Source of the DNA: DATDAW01 sp036524675
GTDB lineage: Bacteria > Verrucomicrobiota > Verrucomicrobiia > Chthoniobacterales > DASVRZ01
Length of the DNA: 64,000 bases
Assembly (NCBI GenBank): GCA_036524675.1
Contig: DATDBU010000108.1
Span: forward strand, 1 to 64,000
Reading direction: 5' to 3'
The position numbers were made by a program, and so were the translations under genes. Below, piece by piece: positions 14,823 through 23,929 of the stretch. Under the pieces are notes generated by a model. It saw only the letters and a list, made by a program, of their open reading frames with translations, did not search any database and had not been told where the DNA came from. The stretch's first letter is position 1. Each line of letters starts with the position of its first letter.

Positions 14823-16230
14823 GATGTTTTCGCGCCAGAGCCGAGCGTCGGAACAACGCCAGGTTGCCCGGGCAATCGGCCACAAGGCACGTTCCTCCTT
14901 CCTGCGATGATTGACAGTTGAAATCCACGAGGTCGTCCAACCCTGTGACGAAGAGTCCGGCGAAAACGCGTGTGTAAAAATCCGCCCGTGTTGCCGGATC
15001 CGCGTCGATCCATTGGCTGCCCCAGTCATGATCTTGCTCGAATTTCGATCGGATGAGTCCGGCGATATGGCGCGGATGCCAGCCGAGGGCGAGCATTACC
15101 CGTGTGATCATCCGCATGCTGGCTGGGTGAAGCAGGAGATCGTTGGGTTGGGCGAGAATCGCACGCGCACAGGATGGCAGGATATCCAGAGGCGTCCGAT
15201 CGTAGGTCTCCGGCCAGCGCGTGGCTGGCTCGTGTTCCTGCGAGTAGAACCAGCCGTGAAAATCGGACAGCGCGGACGCTTCGTATTCGTCCACTAGATT
15301 TTCCATGCCTTCGGTGTTGTTGGGAATACGTGTTGAAGCCCGTGTCGCCAACTCCGCTGTCAGTTCCGCGTCGCGCATGACAGCCGCGCCCATGAGCCAA
15401 TCCATTTCAAAAAGAGGAATGCAAAAAAGATCCGGAAGATTTTTGACGAGGTCCTCGCCGAGTAGCCAGCGCTGATGTTTCGGCTTGGAGTAATGGCTGA
15501 ATGGAACCCTCAACAGGCGCGAATACAGCGGGTCGCCATACTCGGAGATATCGATCGAAATCATTTCCCGCCCTCGATCGCCAGGACCGGTTTCGACTGC
15601 GGTCAATTCCACAGGAACCTGGCATCGCGGCGCCGCGAGTTCTTTGATCCGGTGAGCGAGGTACTCCATCACTAGCCCCAACCCGGCGAAGGCTGATGCG
15701 AGCTTGTACGAAACGACTTCGCCGTCGGGCTTGTGCGGCCTGGCACTGATCTCCCACAACGACGCGGTTCCTCGTCCCAGGCCAGCCAGCCGATTGAACA
15801 CCGCTGAATTTTGCCGGATGCGCCACGTGAAATGGTGTCCGCGGCCGCTAAGGCTGTGCAGGGGAACGATTTCGAAGGTTAAAAGCAGACGCTCGACGAT
15901 CCTGGCGACAGGATCCTGGAAGCCAAAAGCGCGTTCCGGGTCGAGATAAACCGCGGCGGGCTCATCGAAATTGACATATTCCAGGTCGAGATCGGCTATC
16001 AGCGACTCACGATCCCAGAGTGACCGACAAATATCGGCATCTTCGCGGAACAAGACAGGTAGTTCACGGGGGTGCATGGGAATGCGGCGTTGCGGATCGC
16101 TCGCATCGCCGGCCGTCAGATGATGGCATCGGGCCGTCGCGATGGAGTGTCCCCCGAGAAACTCGATAAAACGGGCCTGTACCTGCGGGTTATCATAATA
16201 GTTCGCGCGCATAAACCCCTTTCCCGGCAC
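14773..16230 (-). CDS. Archaeo-eukaryotic primase (PrimPol)-like protein with C-terminal Cys cluster
   Basis: This 485-residue protein has, in order, an acidic pair LIADLDLEYVNFD (D80, D82), a SGRGHHFTWRI motif (H132) and a later acidic strand MISIDISEYGDPLYSRLLRVPF (D227). The hhhDhD, sGxGxH and hD order and spacing are those of archaeo-eukaryotic primase/PrimPol catalytic domains, where the acids bind metal and the His and basic residues bind the nucleotide. Residues 260-430 are mostly helical. The C-terminus has C439, C448 and C453, possibly a metal or Fe-S site. No helicase domain is present. It overlaps a TIM-barrel gene by 50 bases. The family assignment is by motif only. ATG 16212 is an alternative start. 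Confidence 0.55.
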   Translation of the reverse strand: MPGKGFMRANYYDNPQVQARFIEFLGGHSIATARCHHLTAGDASDPQRRIPMHPRELPVLFREDADICRSLWDRESLIADLDLEYVNFDEPAAVYLDPERAFGFQDPVARIVERLLLTFEIVPLHSLSGRGHHFTWRIRQNSAVFNRLAGLGRGTASLWEISARPHKPDGEVVSYKLASAFAGLGLVMEYLAHRIKELAAPRCQVPVELTAVETGPGDRGREMISIDISEYGDPLYSRLLRVPFSHYSKPKHQRWLLGEDLVKNLPDLFCIPLFEMDWLMGAAVMRDAELTAELATRASTRIPNNTEGMENLVDEYEASALSDFHGWFYSQEHEPATRWPETYDRTPLDILPSCARAILAQPNDLLLHPASMRMITRVMLALGWHPRHIAGLIRSKFEQDHDWGSQWIDADPATRADFYTRVFAGLFVTGLDDLVDFNCQSSQEGGTCLVADCPGNLALFRRSALARKHHEYLAHRPFNRLFLPK

Positions 16231-16310
16231 GCGGACCGGAGTCTCCTCGTTTCATTCGAAACGAGCCGCCTGCCAGGTAAGACTCCGGCCGCGAAGCATG
16301 GTGGGGAATA

Positions 16311-18089
16311 CTATAGCCGGGCGATGAGCAATTCCTTCTGAAAATGCAGTTCCAGCGGCAGATCGGCGTGCAAAGTCAGGAACAATTCGTCCTGCTGCAG
16401 GACTTCGCGTTTCCAGCCTTCCACATCAAAGGCGAGAGCGGCGGCCAGCCTTTCGCGCGAATAACCTTCCAGGCCGTCGATGCGAATATCGTCTGCCGAT
16501 GGCATCCAGCCGAGAGGCGTTTCCTCGGCATAGACGCGGCCGTGACAGCGGTTCACGATCCATTCCAGCACGCGGAGGTTGTCTCCGAAACCTGGCCAGA
16601 GAAATTCACCCTGAGCGTCTTTCCGGAACCAGTTGACGTGGAAGATCTTCGGCGGCCGGCGCAGTTGCTTGCGCATCCGCAGCCAATGTCCCAGATACGC
16701 GCCCATGTTGTAGCCGCAGAACGGCAGCATCGCCATCGGGTCGCGGCGGACCTGGCCGACGCCGCCAGCGGCGGCTGCGGTCATTTCGCTGCCCATCGTC
16801 GCACCGACATAAACGCCATGGATCCAGTTGAACGACTGAAACACGAGCGGCATCGTCGTCGCGCGGCGCCCGCCAAAAATGATGGCGCTAATCGGCACGC
16901 CTTGTGGATTTTCCACTTCATCGTCCAGCACGGGATTATTCGTCATGGGGGCGGCGAACCTGCTGTTCGGATGCGCAGCCTTTTCCTTTGAAGCGGGAGT
17001 CCACGGGTTGCCCTTCCAGTCGGTTGCCGAGGCGGGCGGGGGACCATCCTTGCCTTCCCACCAAACGTCGCCGTTCTCGGTGAGTGCCACGTTGGTAAAA
17101 ATGGTGTCGCGGGCCATGCACTGCATGGCGTTTGGGTTCGAATGATAGTTCGTGCCTGGCACGACGCCGAAATAGCCGGCCTCCGGATTGATTGCGTAAA
17201 GCCTCCCGTCAGGCCCGGGTTTCATCCAGGCGATATCATCGCCGACCGTCGTGACTTTCCAGCCCCGATATTGTTGAGGCGGGATCATCATGGCGAAATT
17301 GGTCTTGCCACAGGCGCTTGGAAAAGCGGCGGCGACATAGGTTTTTTCTCCATCGGGCGATTCGACACCGAGAATGAGCATGTGCTCGGCCATCCAGCCT
17401 TCCTGACGTCCGAGATAACTGCCGAGACGCAGCGCCAGGCATTTCTTGCCCAGCAAGACATTGCCTCCGTAATTCGAGCCGACGCTGAGGACCGTGTTGT
17501 CCTGTGGAAAATGGGCAATGATCCGGTTTGCCGGATCGAGATCCAGCATCGAATGGATGCCGCGATTGAAGTCTTCGCTGTCATCCCCAAGCTGGTCATA
17601 GGCGACATCTCCCATTCGCGTCATGATGCCCATGCTCAACACGACGTAGATGCTGTCGGTGAGTTCGATGCCGACTTTTGCCAGAGGCGAACCCAGGGGG
17701 CCCATGACGTAGGGCACGACATACATGGTGCGTCCGCGCATGGCGCCGTTGAGCATGTCGTGGAGCCTGGCATACATCTCCTTCGGAGCCGCCCAATTGT
17801 TGGTTGGGCCAGCGTCGTCTTTGGTGGGCGTGCAGATGAACGTACAGTCCTCCACGCGGGCGACATCGTTCGGATTCGAGCGATGATAATAGGAACCGGG
17901 CCGGAGTTCGGGGTTGAGCGCCGTCAGGACGCCCTCCTGTTCGGCGCGGAACGTGAGCCATTTCCTTTGTTCCGGCGACCCGTCGCAATAAAATATGTCG
18001 TCCGGCTGGCAGAGTTCTGCTGTCCTGGAAATCCAATTCAGAACAGTCGGATTCCTGATGTTAGGTACTTCAAGGGGCGTTGCATTCAT
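16311..18089 (-). CDS. pckG: Phosphoenolpyruvate carboxykinase (GTP)
   Basis: GTP-dependent PEPCK interconverts oxaloacetate and PEP at the entry to gluconeogenesis. The protein starts best at ATG 18089, giving 592 residues, the normal size. The kinase P-loop AFPSACGKTNFAMM, the metal-binding GDDIAWM, the arginine-containing FGGRRATTMPLVFQSFNW and the WFRKDAQGEFLWPGFGDN guanine-site region are all intact. It is a single gene; hpt is divergent upstream. Confidence 0.96.
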   Translation of the reverse strand: MNATPLEVPNIRNPTVLNWISRTAELCQPDDIFYCDGSPEQRKWLTFRAEQEGVLTALNPELRPGSYYHRSNPNDVARVEDCTFICTPTKDDAGPTNNWAAPKEMYARLHDMLNGAMRGRTMYVVPYVMGPLGSPLAKVGIELTDSIYVVLSMGIMTRMGDVAYDQLGDDSEDFNRGIHSMLDLDPANRIIAHFPQDNTVLSVGSNYGGNVLLGKKCLALRLGSYLGRQEGWMAEHMLILGVESPDGEKTYVAAAFPSACGKTNFAMMIPPQQYRGWKVTTVGDDIAWMKPGPDGRLYAINPEAGYFGVVPGTNYHSNPNAMQCMARDTIFTNVALTENGDVWWEGKDGPPPASATDWKGNPWTPASKEKAAHPNSRFAAPMTNNPVLDDEVENPQGVPISAIIFGGRRATTMPLVFQSFNWIHGVYVGATMGSEMTAAAAGGVGQVRRDPMAMLPFCGYNMGAYLGHWLRMRKQLRRPPKIFHVNWFRKDAQGEFLWPGFGDNLRVLEWIVNRCHGRVYAEETPLGWMPSADDIRIDGLEGYSRERLAAALAFDVEGWKREVLQQDELFLTLHADLPLELHFQKELLIARL

Positions 18090-18237
18090 GTCACAACAAT
18101 ATGTGCCGCCGGAAAACAGCGCGCTCACCGCCGCTTGCTAAATACCGATCGTTTTTTGCTCGATATCCGACAAACCCCCGGGTTGACCGCGCGGGATTTT
18201 TCCTGTTGCGTTGCTTCTCCAACATTTTCCAGCCGCC

Positions 18238-18786
18238 ATGCAAGAAGACCTTAGTAAGACGCTTATTCACACGACGACGATTTTTGCCAGGCTGGACGAG
18301 CTCGCCACGCAGATTACCGATGATTACCAGGGGAAGGAGCTGACAGTTCTGGCGATCATGAGCGGCAGTCTGATGTTCGGTGCGGATTTATTGCGCCGGA
18401 TTCCGTTGCCCCTGCGGATAACCTGCCTGAGTGTTTCGTCCTATCATGGCGGTACGACGAGCAGTGGGCACGTCAAATTTCACCAAACGGCTTTTCCCGA
18501 TTTGCACGGACGCCACGTGCTGATTTTGGACGATATCCTCGATACGGGGCTCACTTTGCAGACGATCCGCGAAAAATTGCATAACGAGACGTCACCACTG
18601 AGCACGAAGATTTGTGTGTTGTTACGCAAGAATATCCCGGAACGGCGCGGGATCGACGCGGATTATGTCGGGTTCGACATCGCGAACGAATTCGTTGTCG
18701 GGTACGGCCTCGACTATCAGGAAAAGTATCGGAATCTGCCGTACATTGGCGTCCTGCGACAGGAAGTGGCAGCCATGGAGTTGTGA
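18238..18786 (+). CDS. hpt: Hypoxanthine phosphoribosyltransferase
   Basis: This purine salvage enzyme makes IMP or GMP from base plus PRPP. The PRPP-binding signature VLILDDILDTGLTL lies near residues 98-111, with the flexible-loop SSYHGGTTSSG before it and a VVGYGLDYQEKYRNLPYIG tail typical of bacterial HPRTs. ATG 18238 gives 182 residues. The stop overlaps the GTG start of the MoaD/ThiS-like gene by 4 bases, so the unrelated functions share an operon. Confidence 0.94.
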   Translation: MQEDLSKTLIHTTTIFARLDELATQITDDYQGKELTVLAIMSGSLMFGADLLRRIPLPLRITCLSVSSYHGGTTSSGHVKFHQTAFPDLHGRHVLILDDILDTGLTLQTIREKLHNETSPLSTKICVLLRKNIPERRGIDADYVGFDIANEFVVGYGLDYQEKYRNLPYIGVLRQEVAAMEL

Positions 18787-19028
18787 AGATTTGCATTCAG
18801 TTTTTTTCGAGGCTGAAAGAGATTGCCGTGGCGGAGCCGATTGAAAAAAGCGTCCCCGTCGGCAGCACGGTGGGAGATTTGCTGGAGGAATTGGACGCCG
18901 AATTTCCGAGGCTCGCGGAGTGGGAAGGAAAGCTGTTGATAGCGGTGGGCATGGAGTTTGCGACGCGGCAACAAGTGTTGAAGGAAGGCGATCTGGTATC
19001 ACTGATGCCGCCGGTTCAGGGAGGATAA
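18783..19028 (+). CDS. moaD: MoaD/ThiS-family sulfur-carrier protein
   Basis: This 81-residue ubiquitin-like protein begins KICIQFFSRLKEIA, continues with VGDLLEELDAEFP, and ends LMPPVQGG. The C-terminal Gly-Gly is the site adenylated and thiocarboxylated in MoaD and ThiS. I assign the GTG at 18783, inside the hpt stop. It is followed 68 bases later by the cysteine desulfurase sufS, the kind of enzyme that supplies the sulfur. MoaD (molybdopterin) fits best by length and the SLMPPVQGG ending, but no other moa gene is present here. Confidence 0.8.
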   Translation: MKICIQFFSRLKEIAVAEPIEKSVPVGSTVGDLLEELDAEFPRLAEWEGKLLIAVGMEFATRQQVLKEGDLVSLMPPVQGG

Positions 19029-19096
19029 AGCTTTCTGTTACTCTTGCTCTTGCTCTGAGGGAGACACGCTCCGACCTTAAAAGGAGCAGGACGACG

Positions 19097-20341
19097 ATGA
19101 TTCTCATGAAAACACCCGACTGGACCGCCATTCGCCAGGACTTTCCGGTTCTCAACCAGGAAGTCCACGGGCGTCCGCTCGTTTATTTCGACAACGCTGC
19201 GACATCGCAGAAACCGCGTCCCGTCATCGACGCGCTCGTCCGGTATTACGAGCGCGACAACGCCAATGTCCACCGTGGCATCCACGAGTTGAGTAATCGC
19301 GCTACGTCTGCCTTCGAAGCCGCGCGCGAGCGGGCCGCCCGATTCATCAATGCGCGGAGTTCTCGCGAGATCATTTTTACCCGTGGCACCACCGAAGGCC
19401 TTAATCTCGTCGCTCAGGCATGGGGCGGCGAACACATTCGCGCGGGCGAAAAAATCCTGCTCACGGAGATGGAACACCACAGCAACCTGGTCCCGTGGCA
19501 GTTGCTTGCGCATCGGGTAAATGCCGAGCTTGAATTCATCCCGGTGACTGGCGACGACGGCCTTCTGGATCGGCAGAAAATCGATCAATTGCTCACGGAA
19601 GACATCAAGCTTCTCGGCGTCGGCCACATTTCGAATTCGCTGGGCACGATCAATCCCATTCGCGAATTGTGTGCGCGCGCCCGCGAACTTGGGATTACGA
19701 CCGTCATTGACGCGGCTCAGAGCGCCGGACATGTCCCGATTGATGTCCAGGAAATCGGTTGCGATTTTCTCGCATTCTCGGGTCACAAAATGTGCGGCCC
19801 GACTGGCATTGGAATTCTTTACGGCCGCGAGGAAAAACTCGATGCCACGCCTCCCTGGCAGGGCGGAGGAGAAATGATTTCCAGCGTCCAGTATCGGGAT
19901 GCCAAGTGGAATACGCTTCCACACAAATTTGAGGCGGGGACGCCTGATATTTCCGGCGCAATCGGTCTGCATGCGGCGATGGATTACCTCGACAGTATCG
20001 GGCGCAGGGAAATTTTCGAGCATGACGCCGAACTCACGGCCTATGCCTGGGAGCGTCTCGGTGAGATCGCCGGCATCCGCCGTTTCGGCCCGCTACGCGA
20101 CCGGGGCGCGCTCGTGAGCTTTTTGCTTCCCGAAGTTCATGCCCATGACGTCGTCACGATGGCCGATCAATATGGTGTTGCGCTTCGTGGCGGACACCAT
20201 TGCTGCCAGCCGCTTATGCGCCGGCTCGGTGTGGCTGCAACGGCTCGCGCGAGTTTTTATTTCTACAACACCCTCGAAGAGGTCGACCAGATGGCCGATG
20301 CTCTTGCGGAAATCTCCCACTTTTTCAACCGTGCACTTTGA
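19097..20341 (+). CDS. sufS: Cysteine desulfurase, SufS type
   Basis: This PLP enzyme removes sulfur from cysteine for Fe-S cluster assembly. Visible are YFDNAATSQKP, the His-containing EMEHHSNLVPW, the PLP lysine in FSGHKMCGPTG, and the catalytic Cys in ALRGGHHCCQP near residues 362-372. An AAGGAG site at 19081-19086, 10 bases before ATG 19097, decides the start and gives 414 residues. The gene overlaps sufU by 11 bases, the usual SufS-SufU pairing of the short SUF pathway. No sufBCD is in the window. Confidence 0.95.
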   Translation: MILMKTPDWTAIRQDFPVLNQEVHGRPLVYFDNAATSQKPRPVIDALVRYYERDNANVHRGIHELSNRATSAFEAARERAARFINARSSREIIFTRGTTEGLNLVAQAWGGEHIRAGEKILLTEMEHHSNLVPWQLLAHRVNAELEFIPVTGDDGLLDRQKIDQLLTEDIKLLGVGHISNSLGTINPIRELCARARELGITTVIDAAQSAGHVPIDVQEIGCDFLAFSGHKMCGPTGIGILYGREEKLDATPPWQGGGEMISSVQYRDAKWNTLPHKFEAGTPDISGAIGLHAAMDYLDSIGRREIFEHDAELTAYAWERLGEIAGIRRFGPLRDRGALVSFLLPEVHAHDVVTMADQYGVALRGGHHCCQPLMRRLGVAATARASFYFYNTLEEVDQMADALAEISHFFNRAL

Positions 20342-20765
20342 AGAACTCTACCAGGACATCATCCTGGATCATTCCCGCCGTCCGCGAAATTATGGCGAAC
20401 TGCCTGACGCCGATGCGACGGTCAATGGCAACAACCCGATGTGCGGCGATGACGTAACCGTCCAGGTTAAATTCGATGCTGCGGATCGGCAGAAAATCGC
20501 CAAGGCAGCATTCACGGGAAACGGCTGCTCCATTTGCATGGCCTCGGCGTCGATGTTGACATTGAAAGTCAAAAACCGGACGCGTGCTGAGGCCGGCGCG
20601 TTGGCCGAAAAGTTCCAAAACCTTGTTACCGGAGCCTCCGAACTATCACCCGAAGACGAGTCCCTGGGCGACCTGCAAGTGCTCATTGGCGTGAGGAAGT
20701 TTCCTCAACGGGTGAAGTGCGCGACGCTACCCTGGCACGCGCTCGAAGAAGCGCTGGAGAAGTAA
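20331..20765 (+). CDS. sufU: SufU zinc-dependent sulfurtransferase / scaffold
   Basis: This 144-residue SufU/IscU-like protein starts at GTG 20331, inside the sufS end. The three cysteines of the family are present: NPMCGDD, GCSICMASASML and VKCATLPWHAL. In SufU these and an Asp bind zinc, and the protein accepts persulfide from SufS. The long spacing between the second and third Cys, with an inserted loop (VTGASELSPEDES), separates SufU from IscU. An upstream ATG-initiated frame exists but is antiparallel in content to sufS and is not used. Confidence 0.93.
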   Translation: MHFEELYQDIILDHSRRPRNYGELPDADATVNGNNPMCGDDVTVQVKFDAADRQKIAKAAFTGNGCSICMASASMLTLKVKNRTRAEAGALAEKFQNLVTGASELSPEDESLGDLQVLIGVRKFPQRVKCATLPWHALEEALEK

Positions 20766-20911
20766 GCCGCGCCGGAGCATGGAACGCAGTGCCTTGAGCA
20801 GACGAGGGATTCTTCGTGCCGAATCGGTAAAATGCTCTCGAATTCAGGAAGCAAGAATTGCGACCGCTTATGGTTTGACATTAGGTGTTGGGGACGCGCA
20901 CTTATCGCCAT

Positions 20912-21427
20912 ATGAGTGAAAATACTGTGGATCTTTCAACGAGTTTTTCCCCTGAAGATTGGGCTCTTATCAGATCGGCGCCATTGCTGGCGGGATTGTT
21001 GATAACACTTTCGGACGTTCGTTCGGGCCTCTTCGGATCGATCAAGGAGGGTTTTGCGCCTTCCATGGCCATCGCTGAAGCGGGTGCCGGATCTACGAAC
21101 CCGATCATCACAGCCGTTGTTGCAAGCATCAAAGAGATGGTGGCGAAGCGCGAAAGCCTCCGGCCTCCTATCACAATCATGGGAAAGAAGCCCGAAGAAG
21201 TGAAAGCCGAAGTAATGGCTCAGCTGGCCAAAATCCCTGCCATTCTGGACGGCAAAGTAACTGCAGACCAGGCAGAAGGTTATAAGAGCTGGCTTGTGGC
21301 AATTGCCGGAAAAGTCGCTAACGCGGCCACAGAAGGTGGCTTCTTCGGAATCGGTGGAGAAAAGGTCAGCGCAGCTGAGACCGCAGCGATCAACGAACTA
21401 GCCACGTCTTTGGGCGTAAAGGCTTAG
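20912..21427 (+). CDS. Hypothetical helical protein
   Basis: This 171-residue protein from ATG 20912 is not recognised. It is rich in Ala, Glu and Lys, with long amphipathic helices and a Gly-rich break GGFFGIGGEKVSAAE before the last helix. It has no signal peptide, transmembrane segment or catalytic motif. It is followed by a clear terminator, which supports its being an expressed single gene. Confidence 0.65.
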   Translation: MSENTVDLSTSFSPEDWALIRSAPLLAGLLITLSDVRSGLFGSIKEGFAPSMAIAEAGAGSTNPIITAVVASIKEMVAKRESLRPPITIMGKKPEEVKAEVMAQLAKIPAILDGKVTADQAEGYKSWLVAIAGKVANAATEGGFFGIGGEKVSAAETAAINELATSLGVKA

Positions 21428-21468
21428 CCGTAAGGAAAAAATCGTGATTGGTGAATGGTAAAAGGTAG

Positions 21469-21495
21469 GGACGTTTCGATGAAACGTCCTTTTTT
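21469..21495 (+). terminator. Rho-independent terminator
   Basis: GGACGTTTC, loop GAT, GAAACGTCC followed by six T: a perfect 9-bp stem 42 bases after the stop of the helical hypothetical gene. Confidence 0.93.
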
Positions 21496-21566
21496 GGTGC
21501 GGCCCGCGCGTTGACCGAGGTCCAATAAGACGCGGAAAACTTCTTTCTGATCACCTCGTCTCTGAC

Positions 21567-22901
21567 TCAACAGCCGCGCGTGACGCGACGCTGGGCGAAC
21601 AGCCACGCGAGACCGATGCATGCAAGCACGGTCGTTGAAGGCTCAGGCACCATGTTTGCGCTCATCAGATAGGTTGCTGGAAGATTGGACACCGATTGTG
21701 TAAAGCCCATCGTTGCGTCCGCGAGATTCGTACCCGTTATGAGGGCAAAATCAATGCCCCCGAACAGCTCGGAATCTGAGTCAGAGATCCCAAGACCCAG
21801 GAGATTGCCGTCGGCGAAATCGCTGAGGAACGGCGAATCTCCGGCATCTCCTGGAACGGCGTTGTCGATCGAAATGGAACTAAACAGCGCGTAACTCGTC
21901 AGGAAGTTCGTGCGGCTGGTATCATCAATGAGGTATTCATCGAAATGGCCGGTGAACGTGAAATTGCCGGCAGGGTCCATCAGCGTCATTGTGCCTGGCC
22001 CAAAACGAAACTGACCTTCGGGCGTCGTTCCCAAAAACTGGAGATCCGTTACTGCCCACGTTGCGGCAAGCACGGGATCGTTCAGGTAGATGGGCTCAAC
22101 ACCGCCCGACAGACCGCCATTGCTATCGGCGACATCAATGGCGCCGATAGAGAAGCTGAGTTTTCCCGTGTTAGAATCGAACGACACAAATGATCCGCTG
22201 CTGGCGCTGGAAGCTGTTGTCCAGAGCGCTCGCTCGCTTATGGTAGGACTTTCGCGATGCCTGCCCGTCACGAACGCGTCCGTCGCAGTTAGGCGGGGCA
22301 AACGAATGGGAGCGGGCGGCGCTGCCGGGGCGACGGCTCCGGTCAACTTCAGGTCCATTTTAAATGCATAGTGATCAAAGTGCTTTGCGCTCGGATGTTC
22401 CTGACGGCGATAGCCAGTGAACGATTTGGCACCTCCAAACGGGATGCTTAAGAAATCGGAAACGGCTTCGGGCAATGCGTTATTCACAACGTCCGCAGCG
22501 TGTGGCCCCATCTTATGGGTGCCCTCGAGAGCCACCTCGACATTCCGCATGATTGTGTCGTTGTTAAAGTAAGGTGTTAGTGCGTCAAGATTCTGACGAA
22601 CTCCAACTCGAAACTCCCAGTTGGTGCCGGGAATTACCAATTTATTGTTCGGGGCGTCATTGATTCCGTTGGAAGGAATGCTTTTATCTCCTATTGTTAC
22701 CACTCCTTGAGAAAGGAAGTCCGAAGTAGAGTCTTTCGGGTTGGAAAAATCGCCTGCCGTATTCTCTGCTCGCAAGGAACTTACGAACGATGTCAGGAAG
22801 ATTGATATCGCCAACAACCATGGCGCGCAATGTCTAGCCAGACTGCGGGTGGGTGTGCGTTGGCAGAAAGAGGCCGACACGGAGGAGGGGGCGGTTTGCA
22901 T
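21567..22901 (-). CDS. Secreted PEP-CTERM sorting-domain protein
   Basis: ATG 22901 gives 444 residues with an N-terminal signal peptide (APWLLAISIFLTSFVSSLRA) after a basic stretch. The C-terminus is a canonical PEP-CTERM tripartite tail: MVPEPSTTV, a hydrophobic segment LACIGLAWLFA, then a basic end QRRVTRGC. Such proteins are sorted by an exosortase to the outer envelope or matrix. The body is beta-rich and not recognised; short segments such as NGINDAPNNKLVIPGTNWEF suggest an extracellular matrix role. No exosortase gene lies in the window. Confidence 0.85.
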   Translation of the reverse strand: MQTAPSSVSASFCQRTPTRSLARHCAPWLLAISIFLTSFVSSLRAENTAGDFSNPKDSTSDFLSQGVVTIGDKSIPSNGINDAPNNKLVIPGTNWEFRVGVRQNLDALTPYFNNDTIMRNVEVALEGTHKMGPHAADVVNNALPEAVSDFLSIPFGGAKSFTGYRRQEHPSAKHFDHYAFKMDLKLTGAVAPAAPPAPIRLPRLTATDAFVTGRHRESPTISERALWTTASSASSGSFVSFDSNTGKLSFSIGAIDVADSNGGLSGGVEPIYLNDPVLAATWAVTDLQFLGTTPEGQFRFGPGTMTLMDPAGNFTFTGHFDEYLIDDTSRTNFLTSYALFSSISIDNAVPGDAGDSPFLSDFADGNLLGLGISDSDSELFGGIDFALITGTNLADATMGFTQSVSNLPATYLMSANMVPEPSTTVLACIGLAWLFAQRRVTRGC

Positions 22902-23311
22902 ATTTTCTTGGGGTGCTACGGGTGTGAGGACACTAATCACGAAAATCTTCGGAACATAAGGCCTGGTAGGCGCCTCTATCACAACACGGCCTGGAATGCA
23001 ATGGATAAAATGAGATCACTTTATGACCAGCCAAACCAGCTGGTTCTCCTTCCGAAAGCATCCGAACCGGCTGGTAACCGTTGATGCCGTTCGCTGAGGT
23101 TCGGCTGTCGTTCCTAACTCAGCGGTTTATGCCGGGACGATCCCGGCGAGTCTAAACGGACGGAACTGGCGTCGTAACGTTTTGCCTGCTTCTCCCTATC
23201 CGCAAGCGAGTAATCTCCGCCAATGCTCGTAAGCAGCGCCATTTCCGTAGTTCTCAGCTAACACGGCTTTGTTTAACCATGGGTGTATTCGCGGCGATAC
23301 GGCCTTTGCTG
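22902..23311. other. Intergenic stretch, no gene recognised
   Basis: About 410 bases lie between the PEP-CTERM gene and the broken VapC. Short frames are present but have no family features. It holds the promoter of the PEP-CTERM gene on the minus strand. A short phrase near 23082 (ATGCCGTTCGCTG) recurs near 25906, also between genes of the island; its meaning is unknown. Confidence 0.45.
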
Positions 23312-23683
23312 TTAGCTATCGTATATGGCGTGATAGTATGGGGAGTTCTTGAAGTGCCTGGCATTCAGTGTGACCAACTCAAGTTGAGGTTGCGCCAGCG
23401 GTGGCTGCAATCATACAATCGGCCAATCCGCACCCCAGACTCGCTCGATGATCTCGTCTGTAGAGGCCAGCAATCTCTGCAATTTCTTCTGTAAGAGGCA
23501 GAACAACCAGTGCGGAAATCATCGTGGCGAGGTTGATGCGATCTTGACCCTCACGAACTCCTTGGAAGAGTTCCGCTACGCTGACCGCCGAAATGGAAAC
23601 TTCATCCACGTGGTGTTCGAGGTAAGTCACGGCATCAGGGTATCCGCGCAAGTAATCGATGAGCACATCCTATCGACGAGCAT
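23312..23683 (-). pseudogene. VapC-like PIN toxin broken by two frameshifts
   Basis: The toxin start ATG 23683 lies 2 bases after the antitoxin stop and reads MLVD, but one base is missing in the next codons: the sequence ATAGGATGTG replaces the expected form that would give DTDVLIDYLRG. The frame that resumes reads LIDYLRG, AELFQGV and GLADCMIAATAG, clear PIN features. A second slip near 23378 leads to ELVTLNARHFKN in another frame, the normal VapC C-terminus, ending at the stop at 23312. So the catalytic N-terminal Asp is out of frame. Either the toxin is dead or the assembly has two indel errors. Confidence 0.75.
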
Positions 23684-23685
23684 AC

Positions 23686-23916
23686 TCAAAACCGGTCGAA
23701 GTCTGCTCTAATGTCCTCAAGGGAGATGCTACGGTTGTCCTTCCACATGCCGCGTGCCGCACGAAGTCTCCCTAAACGGTCTTGCGGCCCGAGCCGCTGG
23801 AGATACAGGTCAATAGCCTCTCGAATGATTTCGCTCTGCTTGCGACCGGATTCAGCCGCTACACGAGCAACGCCCTGAGCTTCAGAAGAAGTAAGGTAAA
23901 TCTGCGTCCGAATCAT
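23686..23916 (-). CDS. Ribbon-helix-helix antitoxin
   Basis: From ATG 23916 this 76-residue protein begins IRTQIYLTSSEAQGVARVA and continues SGRKQSEIIREAIDLYL, a standard ribbon-helix-helix DNA-binding domain, followed by an acidic toxin-binding tail (SLEDIRADFDRF). It is intact while its toxin is broken. A palindrome directly upstream of the start is a likely operator. It may still repress its own promoter or act on a related module elsewhere. Confidence 0.85.
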   Translation of the reverse strand: MIRTQIYLTSSEAQGVARVAAESGRKQSEIIREAIDLYLQRLGPQDRLGRLRAARGMWKDNRSISLEDIRADFDRF

Positions 23917-23917
23917 A

Positions 23918-23929
23918 ACATCATGATGT
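23918..23929. promoter_or_regulatory. Likely antitoxin operator palindrome
   Basis: ACATCATGATGT, a perfect 12-bp palindrome, begins one base upstream of the ribbon-helix-helix antitoxin start codon. Such proteins bind palindromes in their own promoters. Confidence 0.5.
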
